Shown one piece after another: positions 23,814 through 32,396 of a stretch of 64,000 nt of DNA. The stretch is from Kutzneria buriramensis (GTDB lineage: Bacteria > Actinomycetota > Actinomycetes > Mycobacteriales > Pseudonocardiaceae), in the NCBI RefSeq assembly GCF_003387475.1, contig NZ_QUNO01000009.1:1-64000 (forward strand), written 5' to 3'. A model generated the notes under the pieces. That model was not told where the DNA came from and searched no databases. It saw only the letters and a program-made list of their open reading frames with translations. Made by a program: the position numbers and the translations under genes. Every line of letters begins with the position of its first letter. The stretch's first letter is position 1.

Positions 23814-24994
23814 GCGCCACCGTCACCGGCACGCTCCGGTCGATGACCGGCACCGCTCGGCTGCTCGTCGTCGGCGTGTTCGTGAACAACCTGACGTCCT
23901 TCCTGAACGCCTTCCTGGTGCTGTTCCTCGTGCATCGCGGGGTTTCCCCGTGGCAGGCCAGCCTTGCGCTCGCGGCGTTGATGATCGGTCGGGTGATCGG
24001 CAGCGCCATGGGCGGCACGGTCTGCGCCCGGTTCGGCCGCCGCGCGACCATCGCCGGCTCGCTCGGCGCGGCGGCGGTGCTGACGGTGGCGTTGGTCTTC
24101 CTGCCCGTTGCAGCATTGGCGATCGCCGCCGCCATCGGGTTCGCGACCCGGGTCGGACTGCCGGCCGCGACCGCGTGGCTGGTCGAGCTGACCCCGGCCA
24201 ACCAGCAGGTGATGGTGTTCGCCGTGCAACGCCTGGCGTTCAACCTCGGCGTGACCCTCGGTTCGCTGCTGGCGGCGGTGATCGTGCAGTACTCGTACGA
24301 CCTGCTCTTCTATGCCGACGCCGTGACGACGCTGGCGTTCTGTCTGATCGCCGTTGTGTTCCTGCCGGCGGCGGGGCCTTCTGTGGCTCCTGTGCGTGCG
24401 TCGCGTGGCGGTGGCCGGCGGGTGTGGGGCGACACCCGGTTCATGGTGGTGGCTGCCGCGTTGTTCCTGGTTGCCGTCGCCTACGTGCAGGCGTCCGCAG
24501 CCCTGCCACTCTTCGTGACCGGCATCGGGCAGCCGGCGTCGGTGTACGCGCTTCTGTTGGCCGTCAACGGTTTTGTCGTGATCACGCTGGAAGTACTGGT
24601 GTCGCGGTGGACGCAGTCGCTGCCGACCTGGTTGCCGATGGCTTTGGGTATGGCGCTGCTGGGCGTCGGCGAGATGCTGTACCTCGTGCCCGGCGGCGTG
24701 CCGATGCTGGTGGTGGCGACGTTGGCCTGGACGCTCGGCGAAACGGTTGCCGCGCCGTCGATGCTGGCCTATCCCGGCCTCGTCGCGCCGGCCGATCTCC
24801 GTACGCACTACATCTCCTTCGCCACCGCCGCCCAGCAGCTCGGCTGCGCCGTCGGGCCGGTCGTGGGCACCGTGCTGTGGCAGGTGTCAAGCTCGGCCGT
24901 GTGGCTGGTGACCGGCGGATGCGCGGTTCTTGCCGCCGTACCGGTCATCGCCGGTGGTCGGGTGCGTCGCGTTGAAGACCTCGTTTCCTTCTGA
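23810..24994 (+). CDS. MFS transporter
   Basis: A 394-residue major-facilitator protein with about 11-12 membrane helices. It has an RFGRR loop between helices 2 and 3 (CARFGRRATIAGSL), the conserved MFS motif A position. It opens with a GTG that overlaps the preceding ATP-grasp stop by four bases and is followed 16 bp later by a second ATP-grasp gene. Placement between two amino-acid ligases suggests export of, or self-protection against, a small peptide product. Confidence 0.9.
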   Translation: MSATVTGTLRSMTGTARLLVVGVFVNNLTSFLNAFLVLFLVHRGVSPWQASLALAALMIGRVIGSAMGGTVCARFGRRATIAGSLGAAAVLTVALVFLPVAALAIAAAIGFATRVGLPAATAWLVELTPANQQVMVFAVQRLAFNLGVTLGSLLAAVIVQYSYDLLFYADAVTTLAFCLIAVVFLPAAGPSVAPVRASRGGGRRVWGDTRFMVVAAALFLVAVAYVQASAALPLFVTGIGQPASVYALLLAVNGFVVITLEVLVSRWTQSLPTWLPMALGMALLGVGEMLYLVPGGVPMLVVATLAWTLGETVAAPSMLAYPGLVAPADLRTHYISFATAAQQLGCAVGPVVGTVLWQVSSSAVWLVTGGCAVLAAVPVIAGGRVRRVEDLVSF

Positions 24995-25010
24995 TCAGAG
25001 GATTTTCGTC

Positions 25011-26261
25011 ATGGGCAAGCCCGTCGTCGCCGTTCTTGAGCCGTACAGTTCGGCCGCTCTGCTTGGCCCCGCCCTGCGCTCGGCCGGGTTCAGTCCCGTT
25101 GCCGTCACCTATCCCCCCGGCCGGGAGCACGCCGCCGCGCGTCCCACCCTGCACCTCGACGACTACGACGCCGTCGTCAACCATCTCGGCGACTTCGACG
25201 GCACCGTCGACCGTCTCGCCGCGCTCGGCCCCATCGCGGTGATTCCCGGCGCCGAGCGATCGCTGCACATCGCCGAGCAGCTCACCGGGGCGCTGGGCCT
25301 GGATGCCGCGAATGTGCCCGAACTGCTGCCCGCCCGTCAGAACAAGTACCTGATGCACCAGGCGCTCGCTGCTGCCGGCTTGCCGGTCATCCGCCAGATC
25401 TGCACCCGTGACGCCGACGAGGTCGCCGCGTGGATTCTGCGCGAGGGGCTCACCGGTCGGGACCTGGTCATCAAGCCCCCGGCCAGCGGTGGCACCGTCG
25501 GCGTGAGCCTGGCGGCGGGCGGGGTCGGCTGGCGGGAGCAGTTCGCCGCGCTGCTGGATCGTCGGGACAAGCTCGGGGTGTTCAACGATCAGGTGCTGGT
25601 GCAGGAGTACGTCACCGGCACGGAATTCGTGGTGGACACCGTCAGCGTGAACGGTCGGCATTCCGTCACGAACATGTTGGAGTACCGCAAGGTTCGGCGC
25701 GGCGAGGGCATGGCCGTGTACGAGAGCATGGAGTGGCTGCCTTACGACACCGCTGCGTATGGATCGTTGATCGAGTACGCCTTGGCCGCGTTGGACGCCG
25801 TCGGTTTGCGGAACTGGGCCGCTCACACCGAGATCATGATGACCGAGGACGGGCCCCGGTTGGTGGAGATCAACCCTCGGCTGTCCGGGGTCGGGAGTCC
25901 GGCGATCACGTTGATGGCGACCGGGGAAAGTCAGGTCACCCGCATCGTGGACGTCTGCGCCGGACGGGGTGATCGGCTGCCCGCCGGTTTCGATCTGCGT
26001 CAACACTACCTGGCGGTGTTCCTGATCGCGCATTCGTCGGGGGTGGTGCGGAACGCCGAGATCTTCGACCGGGCTAAATCGCTGGAGAGCTACCACTCGC
26101 CGGTGCAGGTGGTTCGGAGCGGCGACCGGGTGGAGGCGAGTACGGACCTGTGGACGAGCATGACCATGGGGTACATCGTGCTGGCGCATGAGAGTGCTGA
26201 GCAGACCCGAGCCGACCGGGAGGCGATCCGGGAGCTGGAGAAGGAGCTCGTGATCGAATGA
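25011..26261 (+). CDS. ATP-grasp ligase (second)
   Basis: A 416-residue ATP-grasp protein, paralogous in layout to the one at 22578. It shows DLVIKPPASGGTVGVSLA (ATP-binding loop), VLVQEYVTGTEFVVDTVSVNG and the metal-binding segment LVEINPRLSGVGSP. This ATEYVVD...HS-type core is shared with BacD-like L-amino-acid ligases used for dipeptides and related natural products. The ATG at 25011 has AGAGGA 9 bases upstream. It is the last gene of the ligase-MFS-ligase operon. Two ligases in one operon suggest either a tripeptide-like product or two different couplings. Confidence 0.88.
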   Translation: MGKPVVAVLEPYSSAALLGPALRSAGFSPVAVTYPPGREHAAARPTLHLDDYDAVVNHLGDFDGTVDRLAALGPIAVIPGAERSLHIAEQLTGALGLDAANVPELLPARQNKYLMHQALAAAGLPVIRQICTRDADEVAAWILREGLTGRDLVIKPPASGGTVGVSLAAGGVGWREQFAALLDRRDKLGVFNDQVLVQEYVTGTEFVVDTVSVNGRHSVTNMLEYRKVRRGEGMAVYESMEWLPYDTAAYGSLIEYALAALDAVGLRNWAAHTEIMMTEDGPRLVEINPRLSGVGSPAITLMATGESQVTRIVDVCAGRGDRLPAGFDLRQHYLAVFLIAHSSGVVRNAEIFDRAKSLESYHSPVQVVRSGDRVEASTDLWTSMTMGYIVLAHESAEQTRADREAIRELEKELVIE

Positions 26262-26344
26262 CTGTCCCCGCCTCCAACATCACCCCCGGCGCACCATGCC
26301 ACTCTTCACCGGCCGCCGTCCGCGTCTCCACGGGTTCGGCCATG

Positions 26345-26760
26345 GTGCGTGGGCTTCCCACCCATCCGCCCTAACCCCCATTGCCAACCGTCCGCGCCGC
26401 CATCCCCTACGGGCCGTAGTGCGTGGACTCCCCCGCCCGCCTCACGAATCTTCACCACCGACCGGCCGCGCCACCACCCCCTCAGGCCGCAGCGCGCGAA
26501 CTCCCCACCCGCCCCACGAATCTCCACCACCGACCGCCCGCGCCACCACCCCCTCAGACCCCAGCGCGCGAGCTCCCCACCCGCCCCACGAATCTCCACC
26601 CCCGACCGCCCGCGCCACCGCCCCCTCAGGCCGCAGCGCGCGAACTCCCCACCCGCCCCACGAATCTCCACCACCGACCGCCCGCGCCACCACCCCCTCA
26701 GGCCGTAGTGCGTGGGCTTCCCGCCCACCCGCCCCATCCCTCACCACCAACCATGTTCCC
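26345..26760. repeat. Tandem 72-bp repeat array
   Basis: The landmark CTCAG recurs at 26481, 26553, 26625 and 26697, exactly 72 bp apart. Degenerate flanking copies (beginning GTGCGTGG near 26345, 26419 and again 26707) bring the total to about six. Each unit contains CACGAATCTCCACC and CACCACCCCCTCAG; the outer copies share GTGCGTGGGCTTCCC, which the inner ones replace. Because 72 is a multiple of three, frames stay open on both strands, but no start, ribosome site or codon pattern supports a protein. The minus strand has a G-rich run (GGGGCGGGTGGGG) in each inner unit and could form G-quadruplexes. Confidence 0.8.
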
Positions 26761-26921
26761 CACCGCCACCCCGGACCGTGGTTGCGGGCCTGCGTGATAG
26801 TTGCCCAGTTCGCTCATTTCAGGCGGGGCGCACGCCAGGTGGTTTGCGGCCTGCTCCGTAGGTGGTTGCTTCTACAGAGGGCTTTGGACGGGTGAGGAAG
26901 TCAGGGACGCCGACAGGTTGG

Positions 26922-26935
26922 GGAAAGCGCTTTCC
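26922..26935. promoter_or_regulatory. Perfect palindrome of LacI/CRE type
   Basis: GGAAAGCGCTTTCC is a perfect 14-bp palindrome centred on CG, the form bound by LacI/GalR-family regulators. It lies 72 bp upstream of the HNH gene. It differs from the GTTAGCGCTAAC sites of the arabinose regulon further right, so it would need another regulator. It may be coincidental. Confidence 0.4.
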
Positions 26936-27007
26936 ATTGCCTCACTCGAACGGGTATTCCTCGGGACGGCAAGGCAAAACTGCTGGTCAGAGCGGTAGAA
27001 TAGGAGC

Positions 27008-28141
27008 ATGGAAGCGACCTGGGATCCCACCGCCGCATGGCGGATGGACGACACGTCGCTCTGGCACGCCTGTAGTGAAGCCCAAGACCTCCGCCGCGCC
27101 GCCTACACGCGCTTGGTCGAGATGGTCGCGGAGCTGTGGAACCGCACCGGGCGCTCCAAGGAAGACCGGGTGTCGTTGGTCGCGCAGGTCCAGACTCAGT
27201 TGCGCGTCACCAAGAAAGACGCGTTACAGATCGTCGCCCACGCACAACTCTTCGGCAGGGACGCAGTCCGGGACGCTGCCCGCGCCGGCAAAATCGACGC
27301 CGACCAGCTCACCGTTCTGAACGAAACCCTAGCCCAAGCACCGATCCTGGACCGCGACAAAGTCGAAGCCGAACTGCTCCACAACACCCACCTCCCGATC
27401 CACCAGTTCCGCCTAGCCGCCAAACGAATCCTCGTCCTGCTCGACCAGGACGGACCAGAACCCAAAGACGACCTCGCACAGCCGAAACGCGAGTTCCACT
27501 ACGGCAGCCGCCCTGACGGATCCGTCGCCTTCCGAGGCACCATCGACCAGGAGAGCGGCGCACTCCTCGCCGCACTGATCAGTCCGCTGGCCAAGCCCAC
27601 GGCCGACGACACCCGCACCACCCCGCAGCGACAGGGCGACGCCTTCACCGAGATCATCGAGCTCGCGGCCGGTAGCGACAAGCTGCCCGACGAAGGCGGC
27701 GAACGCCCCCACCTCGCCATCACCATGAACGCGACAGAATTCCTCCAGCACATCGGCATGGCCGAGATCCAAGGCGGCGACCCCATCGACGCCGAATCAG
27801 CCCGCCGCATCGCCTGCGACAGCACCACCTACCGCATGATCATCGACAACAACTCCGCACCCATCAACATCGGACGCAGCACCCGCACCATCCCCAACAC
27901 CATCCGGCGAGCACTCATCATCAGGGACAAAGGCTGCGCCTTCCCGGGATGTCATCGCAGACCTAGGCAATGCCACGCACACCACGTAACCCACTGGGCC
28001 GACGGCGGATGGACCAGCCTCGACAACCTCGTACTGCTCTGCAGCACGCACCACCGCATGATCCACCACTCGAAATGGACCGTGAAGATCATCGACCGAC
28101 AACCGGTCTTCACGCCACCTGCCGAACTCAGATCGGGTTAG
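27008..28141 (+). CDS. DUF222/HNH-endonuclease-domain protein (13E12 repeat type)
   Basis: A 377-residue protein with an N-terminal helical DUF222 domain and a C-terminal HNH nuclease domain. The HNH core reads CAFPGCHRR, CHAHHVTHWADGG, SLDNLVLLCSTHHRMIHH, with the two CxxC/CxxH zinc positions and catalytic His all present. The family is highly multicopy in actinobacterial genomes and behaves like a mobile or domesticated element; its function is unsettled. GC is visibly lower than in its neighbours. TAGAAT at 26996-27001 lies 6 bases before the ATG, which suggests a leaderless transcript. It ends 4 bp into the convergent PGM1-like gene. Confidence 0.88.
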   Translation: MEATWDPTAAWRMDDTSLWHACSEAQDLRRAAYTRLVEMVAELWNRTGRSKEDRVSLVAQVQTQLRVTKKDALQIVAHAQLFGRDAVRDAARAGKIDADQLTVLNETLAQAPILDRDKVEAELLHNTHLPIHQFRLAAKRILVLLDQDGPEPKDDLAQPKREFHYGSRPDGSVAFRGTIDQESGALLAALISPLAKPTADDTRTTPQRQGDAFTEIIELAAGSDKLPDEGGERPHLAITMNATEFLQHIGMAEIQGGDPIDAESARRIACDSTTYRMIIDNNSAPINIGRSTRTIPNTIRRALIIRDKGCAFPGCHRRPRQCHAHHVTHWADGGWTSLDNLVLLCSTHHRMIHHSKWTVKIIDRQPVFTPPAELRSG

Positions 28142-29589
28142 CAGGCGCCCTGCCGTCGGTCGGCGGTGGGCTGGGCCAGGTCGGCGGCCAGGGAACGCAG
28201 GGCGTCCTGCATGGCCTCGGCCTCCGGCACGGACTCGGCGATGCAGACGGCGCCGAACTTGCCGTAGGCGGGGAGGGTGCTGAGCAGGTGCAGGGCGACG
28301 CCGCGTTTGCGGACGGGGTCGAAGTGGAGCGGGGAACGTTCGACGGCGTCGATGAGTGTGTGGGGACGGAGGCCGATGTAGCGGTCTGAGGCGATGCTGT
28401 CGGAGGCTAGGTAGACGCGGCGGGAGGGGCCGACGCGGAAGTCGCCGGAGGGGTCGGGGGTGACGCCGAGGAGATGACTGACCATGTCGAAGCCGTGGCG
28501 GGTGCCGGTGGCGCGGAGATTGATCTCGCAGCCGAAAAGGTGCCAGCTGCCGGAACGAAGGACCGCTATGAAGTCGACGCCGTAGTCGCCGCGGTGGATG
28601 CCCTGGGCGGCCAAGGCGGTGCCTACGCGGAGGCCCAGGTCCATGACGGTGGATCGGTACGAAGCGTCCGCCGGGAAGCGAGAGCCGGTGTAGGTCTGGC
28701 CGTTGGGGGCCAGGACCTGTTCGTGGGTGGAGACGGCGACGGGACCGTCGGCGGTGAAACGGCCCTGGAAGCTGGGGCTGGCGAAGTCGTCGCCGGTCAG
28801 GAACTCCTCGGCGAGGATGCCGGCCTCGGCCACCAGGTCGGCGAAGGCGGGCCAGGCGAGAGTGGTGTCGATGACCTGGGCGCTGGGTAGGAGGGCCTCG
28901 ACGTCGGCGGCCGAAGCGACGTCCGGAAGGTCGAGGAGGGCGTTGCCCATGCCGGCGGCGTAGGCGGTGGAGTCCAGCTTCAAGACGAAACGGTGGATGC
29001 CGGACTGCACCAGAGGAACGAGGGCGGCGGCCAGGTCGGGGAGGGAGCGGACGAGAGGGGTGGCCCGAGCGACGGGGACGCCCAGCGACGAGAACAATGA
29101 GCGGCTGGCGGCCTTGGTGCCCAAAGGGATGGACCAGGAAGGGGCCTGTTCCGGGATGACGCCCAGCGAGGAAGCCAGGCGTTCCAAGGGCTCGGACGGT
29201 TCGAAGTACGACAGGAGCACTTCGCGGCCGGCGGCGCGTTCGCGGGCGACGGCGTCGTGCAGGAAAGAACGGGCGGCGATGGCGTCGGGATGGGTCGCGT
29301 CCAGGAGCTTCTCGCTGAGCCAGCGGGGAGAACGGTCCGCAATGGACAACACGGTGACGCGGTCGCCGACAGACGGGTGGCCGGCGAGACGGCCGAAGTA
29401 CGCGATCTGGGCGGCCATGTCCTCCATGGCGGGCGCGGAAACGCAGATCACGGAACCGCCGGGGCGGTGCAGGGCGGCGAGGATCGCGGCGCCGATGGGA
29501 CGCTCCGGATACAACGTCGAACCGGCCAGGCGCTCCAGCACCGCGGGGCTGCATTCCCGGCTCTGCACCGATATCCACATCATGGCCAT
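28138..29589 (-). CDS. ATP-grasp protein resembling peptide ligase PGM1
   Basis: A 483-residue protein. The middle contains an ATP-grasp core of the PGM1 type: LGTKAASRSLFSSLGVPVARA, then FVLKLDSTAYAAGMGNALLDL in place of the usual KLNEG-SGEGNA, and a C-terminal LFGCEINLRATGTRHGFDM (metal-binding Glu and Asn). PGM1 joins a nonribosomal amino acid to a peptide in pheganomycin-like pathways; relatives occur in several peptide natural-product clusters. The altered glycine loop may change ATP handling. ATG 29589 has AGGAAGGA upstream; ATGs at 29583 and 29580 are alternatives. It follows the flavoenzyme gene by 30 bp and is probably cotranscribed. Confidence 0.72.
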   Translation of the reverse strand: MAMMWISVQSRECSPAVLERLAGSTLYPERPIGAAILAALHRPGGSVICVSAPAMEDMAAQIAYFGRLAGHPSVGDRVTVLSIADRSPRWLSEKLLDATHPDAIAARSFLHDAVARERAAGREVLLSYFEPSEPLERLASSLGVIPEQAPSWSIPLGTKAASRSLFSSLGVPVARATPLVRSLPDLAAALVPLVQSGIHRFVLKLDSTAYAAGMGNALLDLPDVASAADVEALLPSAQVIDTTLAWPAFADLVAEAGILAEEFLTGDDFASPSFQGRFTADGPVAVSTHEQVLAPNGQTYTGSRFPADASYRSTVMDLGLRVGTALAAQGIHRGDYGVDFIAVLRSGSWHLFGCEINLRATGTRHGFDMVSHLLGVTPDPSGDFRVGPSRRVYLASDSIASDRYIGLRPHTLIDAVERSPLHFDPVRKRGVALHLLSTLPAYGKFGAVCIAESVPEAEAMQDALRSLAADLAQPTADRRQGAC

Positions 29590-29619
29590 GATCCTTCCTG
29601 CGGACGCCCGGCATCACCA

Positions 29620-30987
29620 TCACCGGTTCGGGCGAAAGACCTTGCCGGGGTTGAAGATGCCGGCCGGGTCGAGGGCGTCCTTGACCCGGCGGTGCATGTC
29701 CAGCACGGCCGGGCTGACCTCGTCGGCCAGGCCGCGCATCTTCAACAGGCCGACGCCGTGCTCGCCGGTGACGGTGCCGCCGAGAGCGAGAGCGGCATCG
29801 ACGATACGCTCCATGGCGGCGTGACCGCGGCGGGCGGTGTCGGTGTCGCCCGGCGGGAGGACAATCATGGGGTGAAGGTTGCCGTCACCGGCGTGGGCGA
29901 GACTGGCGATGCGAACACCACATGACTCAGCAATACCCTCGATGGCCTCGAACATGCGCGGCACGAGGGTGCGCGGCACGCAGACGTCCTCAGTGAGCAC
30001 TGGGCCGAGCCGCTCCAGGGCCGGATACACCAGCCGCCGGGCGGCGAACAGGGCGTCGGCCTCGGCCTCGTCGGTGGAGCGGGCTTGCCAGGTGGCGCCG
30101 GCGGAGGCGAAGCACTCGAGCAGGGTGTCGGCCTCGCCGGGAACGTCGGAACGGGCGAGCAGCAGCACGTTGCCGGTGTCCGAAAGACCCATGTTCTTCC
30201 ACTCGTCGACGGCGCGCAGGCAGAAGCGGTCGACGAGCTCCAGCGCACTGGGCACGACGCCGGACGCGGTGACGGCGGCAACGGCCCGGCCGGCGATGGG
30301 CAGGTCATCGAAGTACCCGACGATGGTGCTCTCCGGCGGTCGAGCGCCGCGGAGGCGAAGCGTGATCTCGGTGACCAGGCCCAGGGTGCCCTCCGAGCCG
30401 ACCATCAGGCCGGACAGGTCGTAGCCGGCGACGCCCTTGGCGGTACGGCGACCGAGGCGCACAACCTCGCCGCGACCGGAGACGACCTCCATGCCGAGCA
30501 CGTAATCGCGCGTGACGCCGTACTTCACGCAGCACACGCCGCCGGCGTTGGTGGCGACGTTGCCGCCGATGGTGGACCACGGGGCGCTGGCCGGATCGGG
30601 CGGATACCACAGGCCCTGCACCGCACAGGCCGCGCGCAGATCGGCGTTGACGACACCGGGCTGCACGACGGCGAGGCGTTCCAAGGGATCGATGTCGACG
30701 ATCTGGTTCATCGACTCGAACGACACGACCAAGCAACCGGAAACGGCGTTGGCCCCGCCGGACAGGCCAGTTCCCGCGCCGCGAGCGACGATCGGGATGC
30801 CCCGGACGGCGCAGAACTCTACCAGCGCGGCAACTTCGGCGGTGCAGCGCGGCCGAACGACGGCGGCCGGCGTGGCATACGGGGCAGCGGCGGCCTCGTC
30901 GCGCGCATAGCGGACGATCACGTCCGGGTCGGTGACCACGCGGCCGGCGGGGAGGATTCGGTCGAGCTCCGGAAACGTCACGCCCAT
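29620..30987 (-). CDS. FAD-linked oxidase, GlcD/D-2-hydroxyacid dehydrogenase type
   Basis: A 455-residue flavoprotein. The FAD-binding type 4 domain has GAGTGLSGGANAVSG and GGNVATNAGG. The C-terminal FAD-oxidase domain ends with the His-containing HAGDGNLHP and GEHGVGLLK motifs of GlcD/lactate dehydrogenases. Family members oxidise 2-hydroxy acids such as glycolate, D-lactate or 2-hydroxyglutarate. The ATG at 30987 (MGVTFPEL) is chosen; the frame extends 12 codons upstream without a clear site. It is the first gene of a two-gene unit with the PGM1-like ligase and diverges from the KS/ACP operon. It could supply a 2-keto acid for the nearby aminotransferase. Confidence 0.9.
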   Translation of the reverse strand: MGVTFPELDRILPAGRVVTDPDVIVRYARDEAAAAPYATPAAVVRPRCTAEVAALVEFCAVRGIPIVARGAGTGLSGGANAVSGCLVVSFESMNQIVDIDPLERLAVVQPGVVNADLRAACAVQGLWYPPDPASAPWSTIGGNVATNAGGVCCVKYGVTRDYVLGMEVVSGRGEVVRLGRRTAKGVAGYDLSGLMVGSEGTLGLVTEITLRLRGARPPESTIVGYFDDLPIAGRAVAAVTASGVVPSALELVDRFCLRAVDEWKNMGLSDTGNVLLLARSDVPGEADTLLECFASAGATWQARSTDEAEADALFAARRLVYPALERLGPVLTEDVCVPRTLVPRMFEAIEGIAESCGVRIASLAHAGDGNLHPMIVLPPGDTDTARRGHAAMERIVDAALALGGTVTGEHGVGLLKMRGLADEVSPAVLDMHRRVKDALDPAGIFNPGKVFRPNR

Positions 30988-31121
30988 GCGTCCGACCCTA
31001 TTTCGCCGCGGCGTGAGCATCAATCATGGCCGTTGGCCGTTGCCCTTAGGGCCAATTGAACCGGCCGGGCCGGCGCTGGTGTGATCGAACCCAAGCAGCG
31101 AGGACGTGGAGAGGACCGACA

Positions 31122-32138
31122 ATGCTGGGGGTGCTCACCGGTATCGGCGGCTATCTGCCGCCGACGGTCGTCACCAACGACGACCTGTGCTCCACATTGG
31201 ACACTTCGGACGAGTGGATCGTGGCTCGCACGGGCATCCGCGAGCGGCGCAAGGTGGCCGATGGAGCGTCCACAAGGGACCTCGCGGTGGAGGCCGGCAA
31301 GCGGGCGCTGCGGTCGGCCGAAAGGACGACGGTCGACGCGGTGGTGCTGGCGACGACGTCGTTCGACCGGCTCTGTCCGGCGGTCGCGCCGGAGGTGGCG
31401 CACCTGCTGGGCCTGGACACCGTGGCGGCCTTCGACCTGACGTCCGCGTGCAGCGGCTTCCTGTACGGTCTGGCCACCTGCAACGGCCTGATCGCCACCG
31501 GCGTCGCCGACAGCGTGTTGTTCATCGGCGCGGAGGCGTTCACCACCCTCGTCGACCCGGACGACCGCAACACCGCGCCGATCTTCGGCGACGGGGCGGG
31601 GGCGGTGGTGCTCCGAAGGGGCGAGCCGGAGGAACCCGGTGCGCTGGGCGGATTCGACCTCGGCAGCGACGGCGCCCGCGCCGACCTGCTGGCGATTCCG
31701 GCCGGCGGGTCGCGGCAGCGGTCGGCGGTCGGGCTGGGCTTCGCCGAGGTGCCGACCAACGAGTGGTACCTCCAGATGGCGGGTCGACCGTTGTACACGC
31801 AAGCCGTCGAGCGGATGAGCGCCTCGTCGCGGCGGGCGCTCAAGGACGCCGACTGGGCGGTGGCGGACGTCGATCTGTTCGTCGGCCACCAGGCCAACGT
31901 GCGGATCGTGCAAGCCGTCGCCGAGGAGCTGGGGCTGCCGCAGGAGAAGGTCGCGGTCAACATCGACCGGGTCGGCAACACGCTGGCGGCCTCGATCCCC
32001 CTGCTGCTCAACGACTGCGTCGACCGGGGTCAGCTGCGGGCCGGCGATCGCGTGCTGCTGTCGGCGTTCGGCGCCGGCCTGTCCTGGGGGTCGACGACGC
32101 TGGTCTGGCCGGACGTCCCGGTCGAGACCGTGCACTGA
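31122..32138 (+). CDS. FabH-like ketoacyl synthase III
   Basis: A 338-residue KAS III. The catalytic triad is complete: Cys110 (TSACSGFLYGL), His256 (VGHQANVRI) and Asn286 (RVGNTLAAS). The N-terminal segment DEWIVARTGIRERR is the usual FabH signature. KAS III enzymes start acyl chains by condensing an acyl-CoA with malonyl-ACP, but some FabH-like enzymes in clusters act as acyltransferases. It opens a seven-gene operon after GGAGAGGACC. An ACP follows in 15 bp. Confidence 0.94.
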   Translation: MLGVLTGIGGYLPPTVVTNDDLCSTLDTSDEWIVARTGIRERRKVADGASTRDLAVEAGKRALRSAERTTVDAVVLATTSFDRLCPAVAPEVAHLLGLDTVAAFDLTSACSGFLYGLATCNGLIATGVADSVLFIGAEAFTTLVDPDDRNTAPIFGDGAGAVVLRRGEPEEPGALGGFDLGSDGARADLLAIPAGGSRQRSAVGLGFAEVPTNEWYLQMAGRPLYTQAVERMSASSRRALKDADWAVADVDLFVGHQANVRIVQAVAEELGLPQEKVAVNIDRVGNTLAASIPLLLNDCVDRGQLRAGDRVLLSAFGAGLSWGSTTLVWPDVPVETVH

Positions 32139-32153
32139 GGAGGAGACAACGCT

Positions 32154-32396
32154 GTGGGTACCACCTTCGAATCCGTCGTCGCGGTGCTGGCCAAGCGGTT
32201 CGACATCGATCCGGCCGAGGTCAGCCGGGAGTCGTCCTTCGACGACATCAACCTCGACTCGCTGTCCCAGATCGAGTTCGGCACCGCGCTGAACAAGGCG
32301 TTCGCCGTGGACATCTCCGACGACGAGATGGCGGAGCTGTCGGTGATCGGCGAGGTCGTGGACAAGCTCGACGAGAAGCTGGCGGAGAAGGTCTGA
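32154..32396 (+). CDS. Acyl carrier protein
   Basis: An 80-residue ACP with the phosphopantetheine site in INLDSLSQIEF (Ser36). It is acidic overall, with a four-helix pattern. The GTG at 32154 follows a strong GAGGAGGAGAC. Its stop overlaps the next start by one base (TGATG). It carries the growing acyl chain for the two ketosynthases on either side. Confidence 0.95.
   Translation: MGTTFESVVAVLAKRFDIDPAEVSRESSFDDINLDSLSQIEFGTALNKAFAVDISDDEMAELSVIGEVVDKLDEKLAEKV

Larger units (their letters stand above)
26262..27007. other. 746-bp gene-free region with repeats and an orphan palindrome
   Basis: The interval between the second ATP-grasp gene and the HNH gene has no convincing coding sequence. 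Several frames stay open only because of the repeats. It contains a 72-bp tandem repeat array (about 26345-26760), a perfect 14-bp palindrome (26922-26935) and the start region of the HNH gene. The composition changes from very C-rich in the array to lower GC after about 26790. Confidence 0.7.

Noticed and set aside
26345-26760. CRISPR array
   Set aside because: The units are directly tandem 72-mers with no unique spacers, and no cas genes are nearby.
26296-26895. Repetitive proline/threonine-rich open frame over the tandem repeats
   Set aside because: It stays open only because the repeat unit is a multiple of three; frames on both strands do the same and there is no ribosome site.
31056-31085. 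Possible promoter TTGAAC-N18-TGTGAT before the FabH-like gene
   Set aside because: The -10 box is poor; the operon surely has a promoter in this 134-bp region but this one is not convincing enough to annotate.
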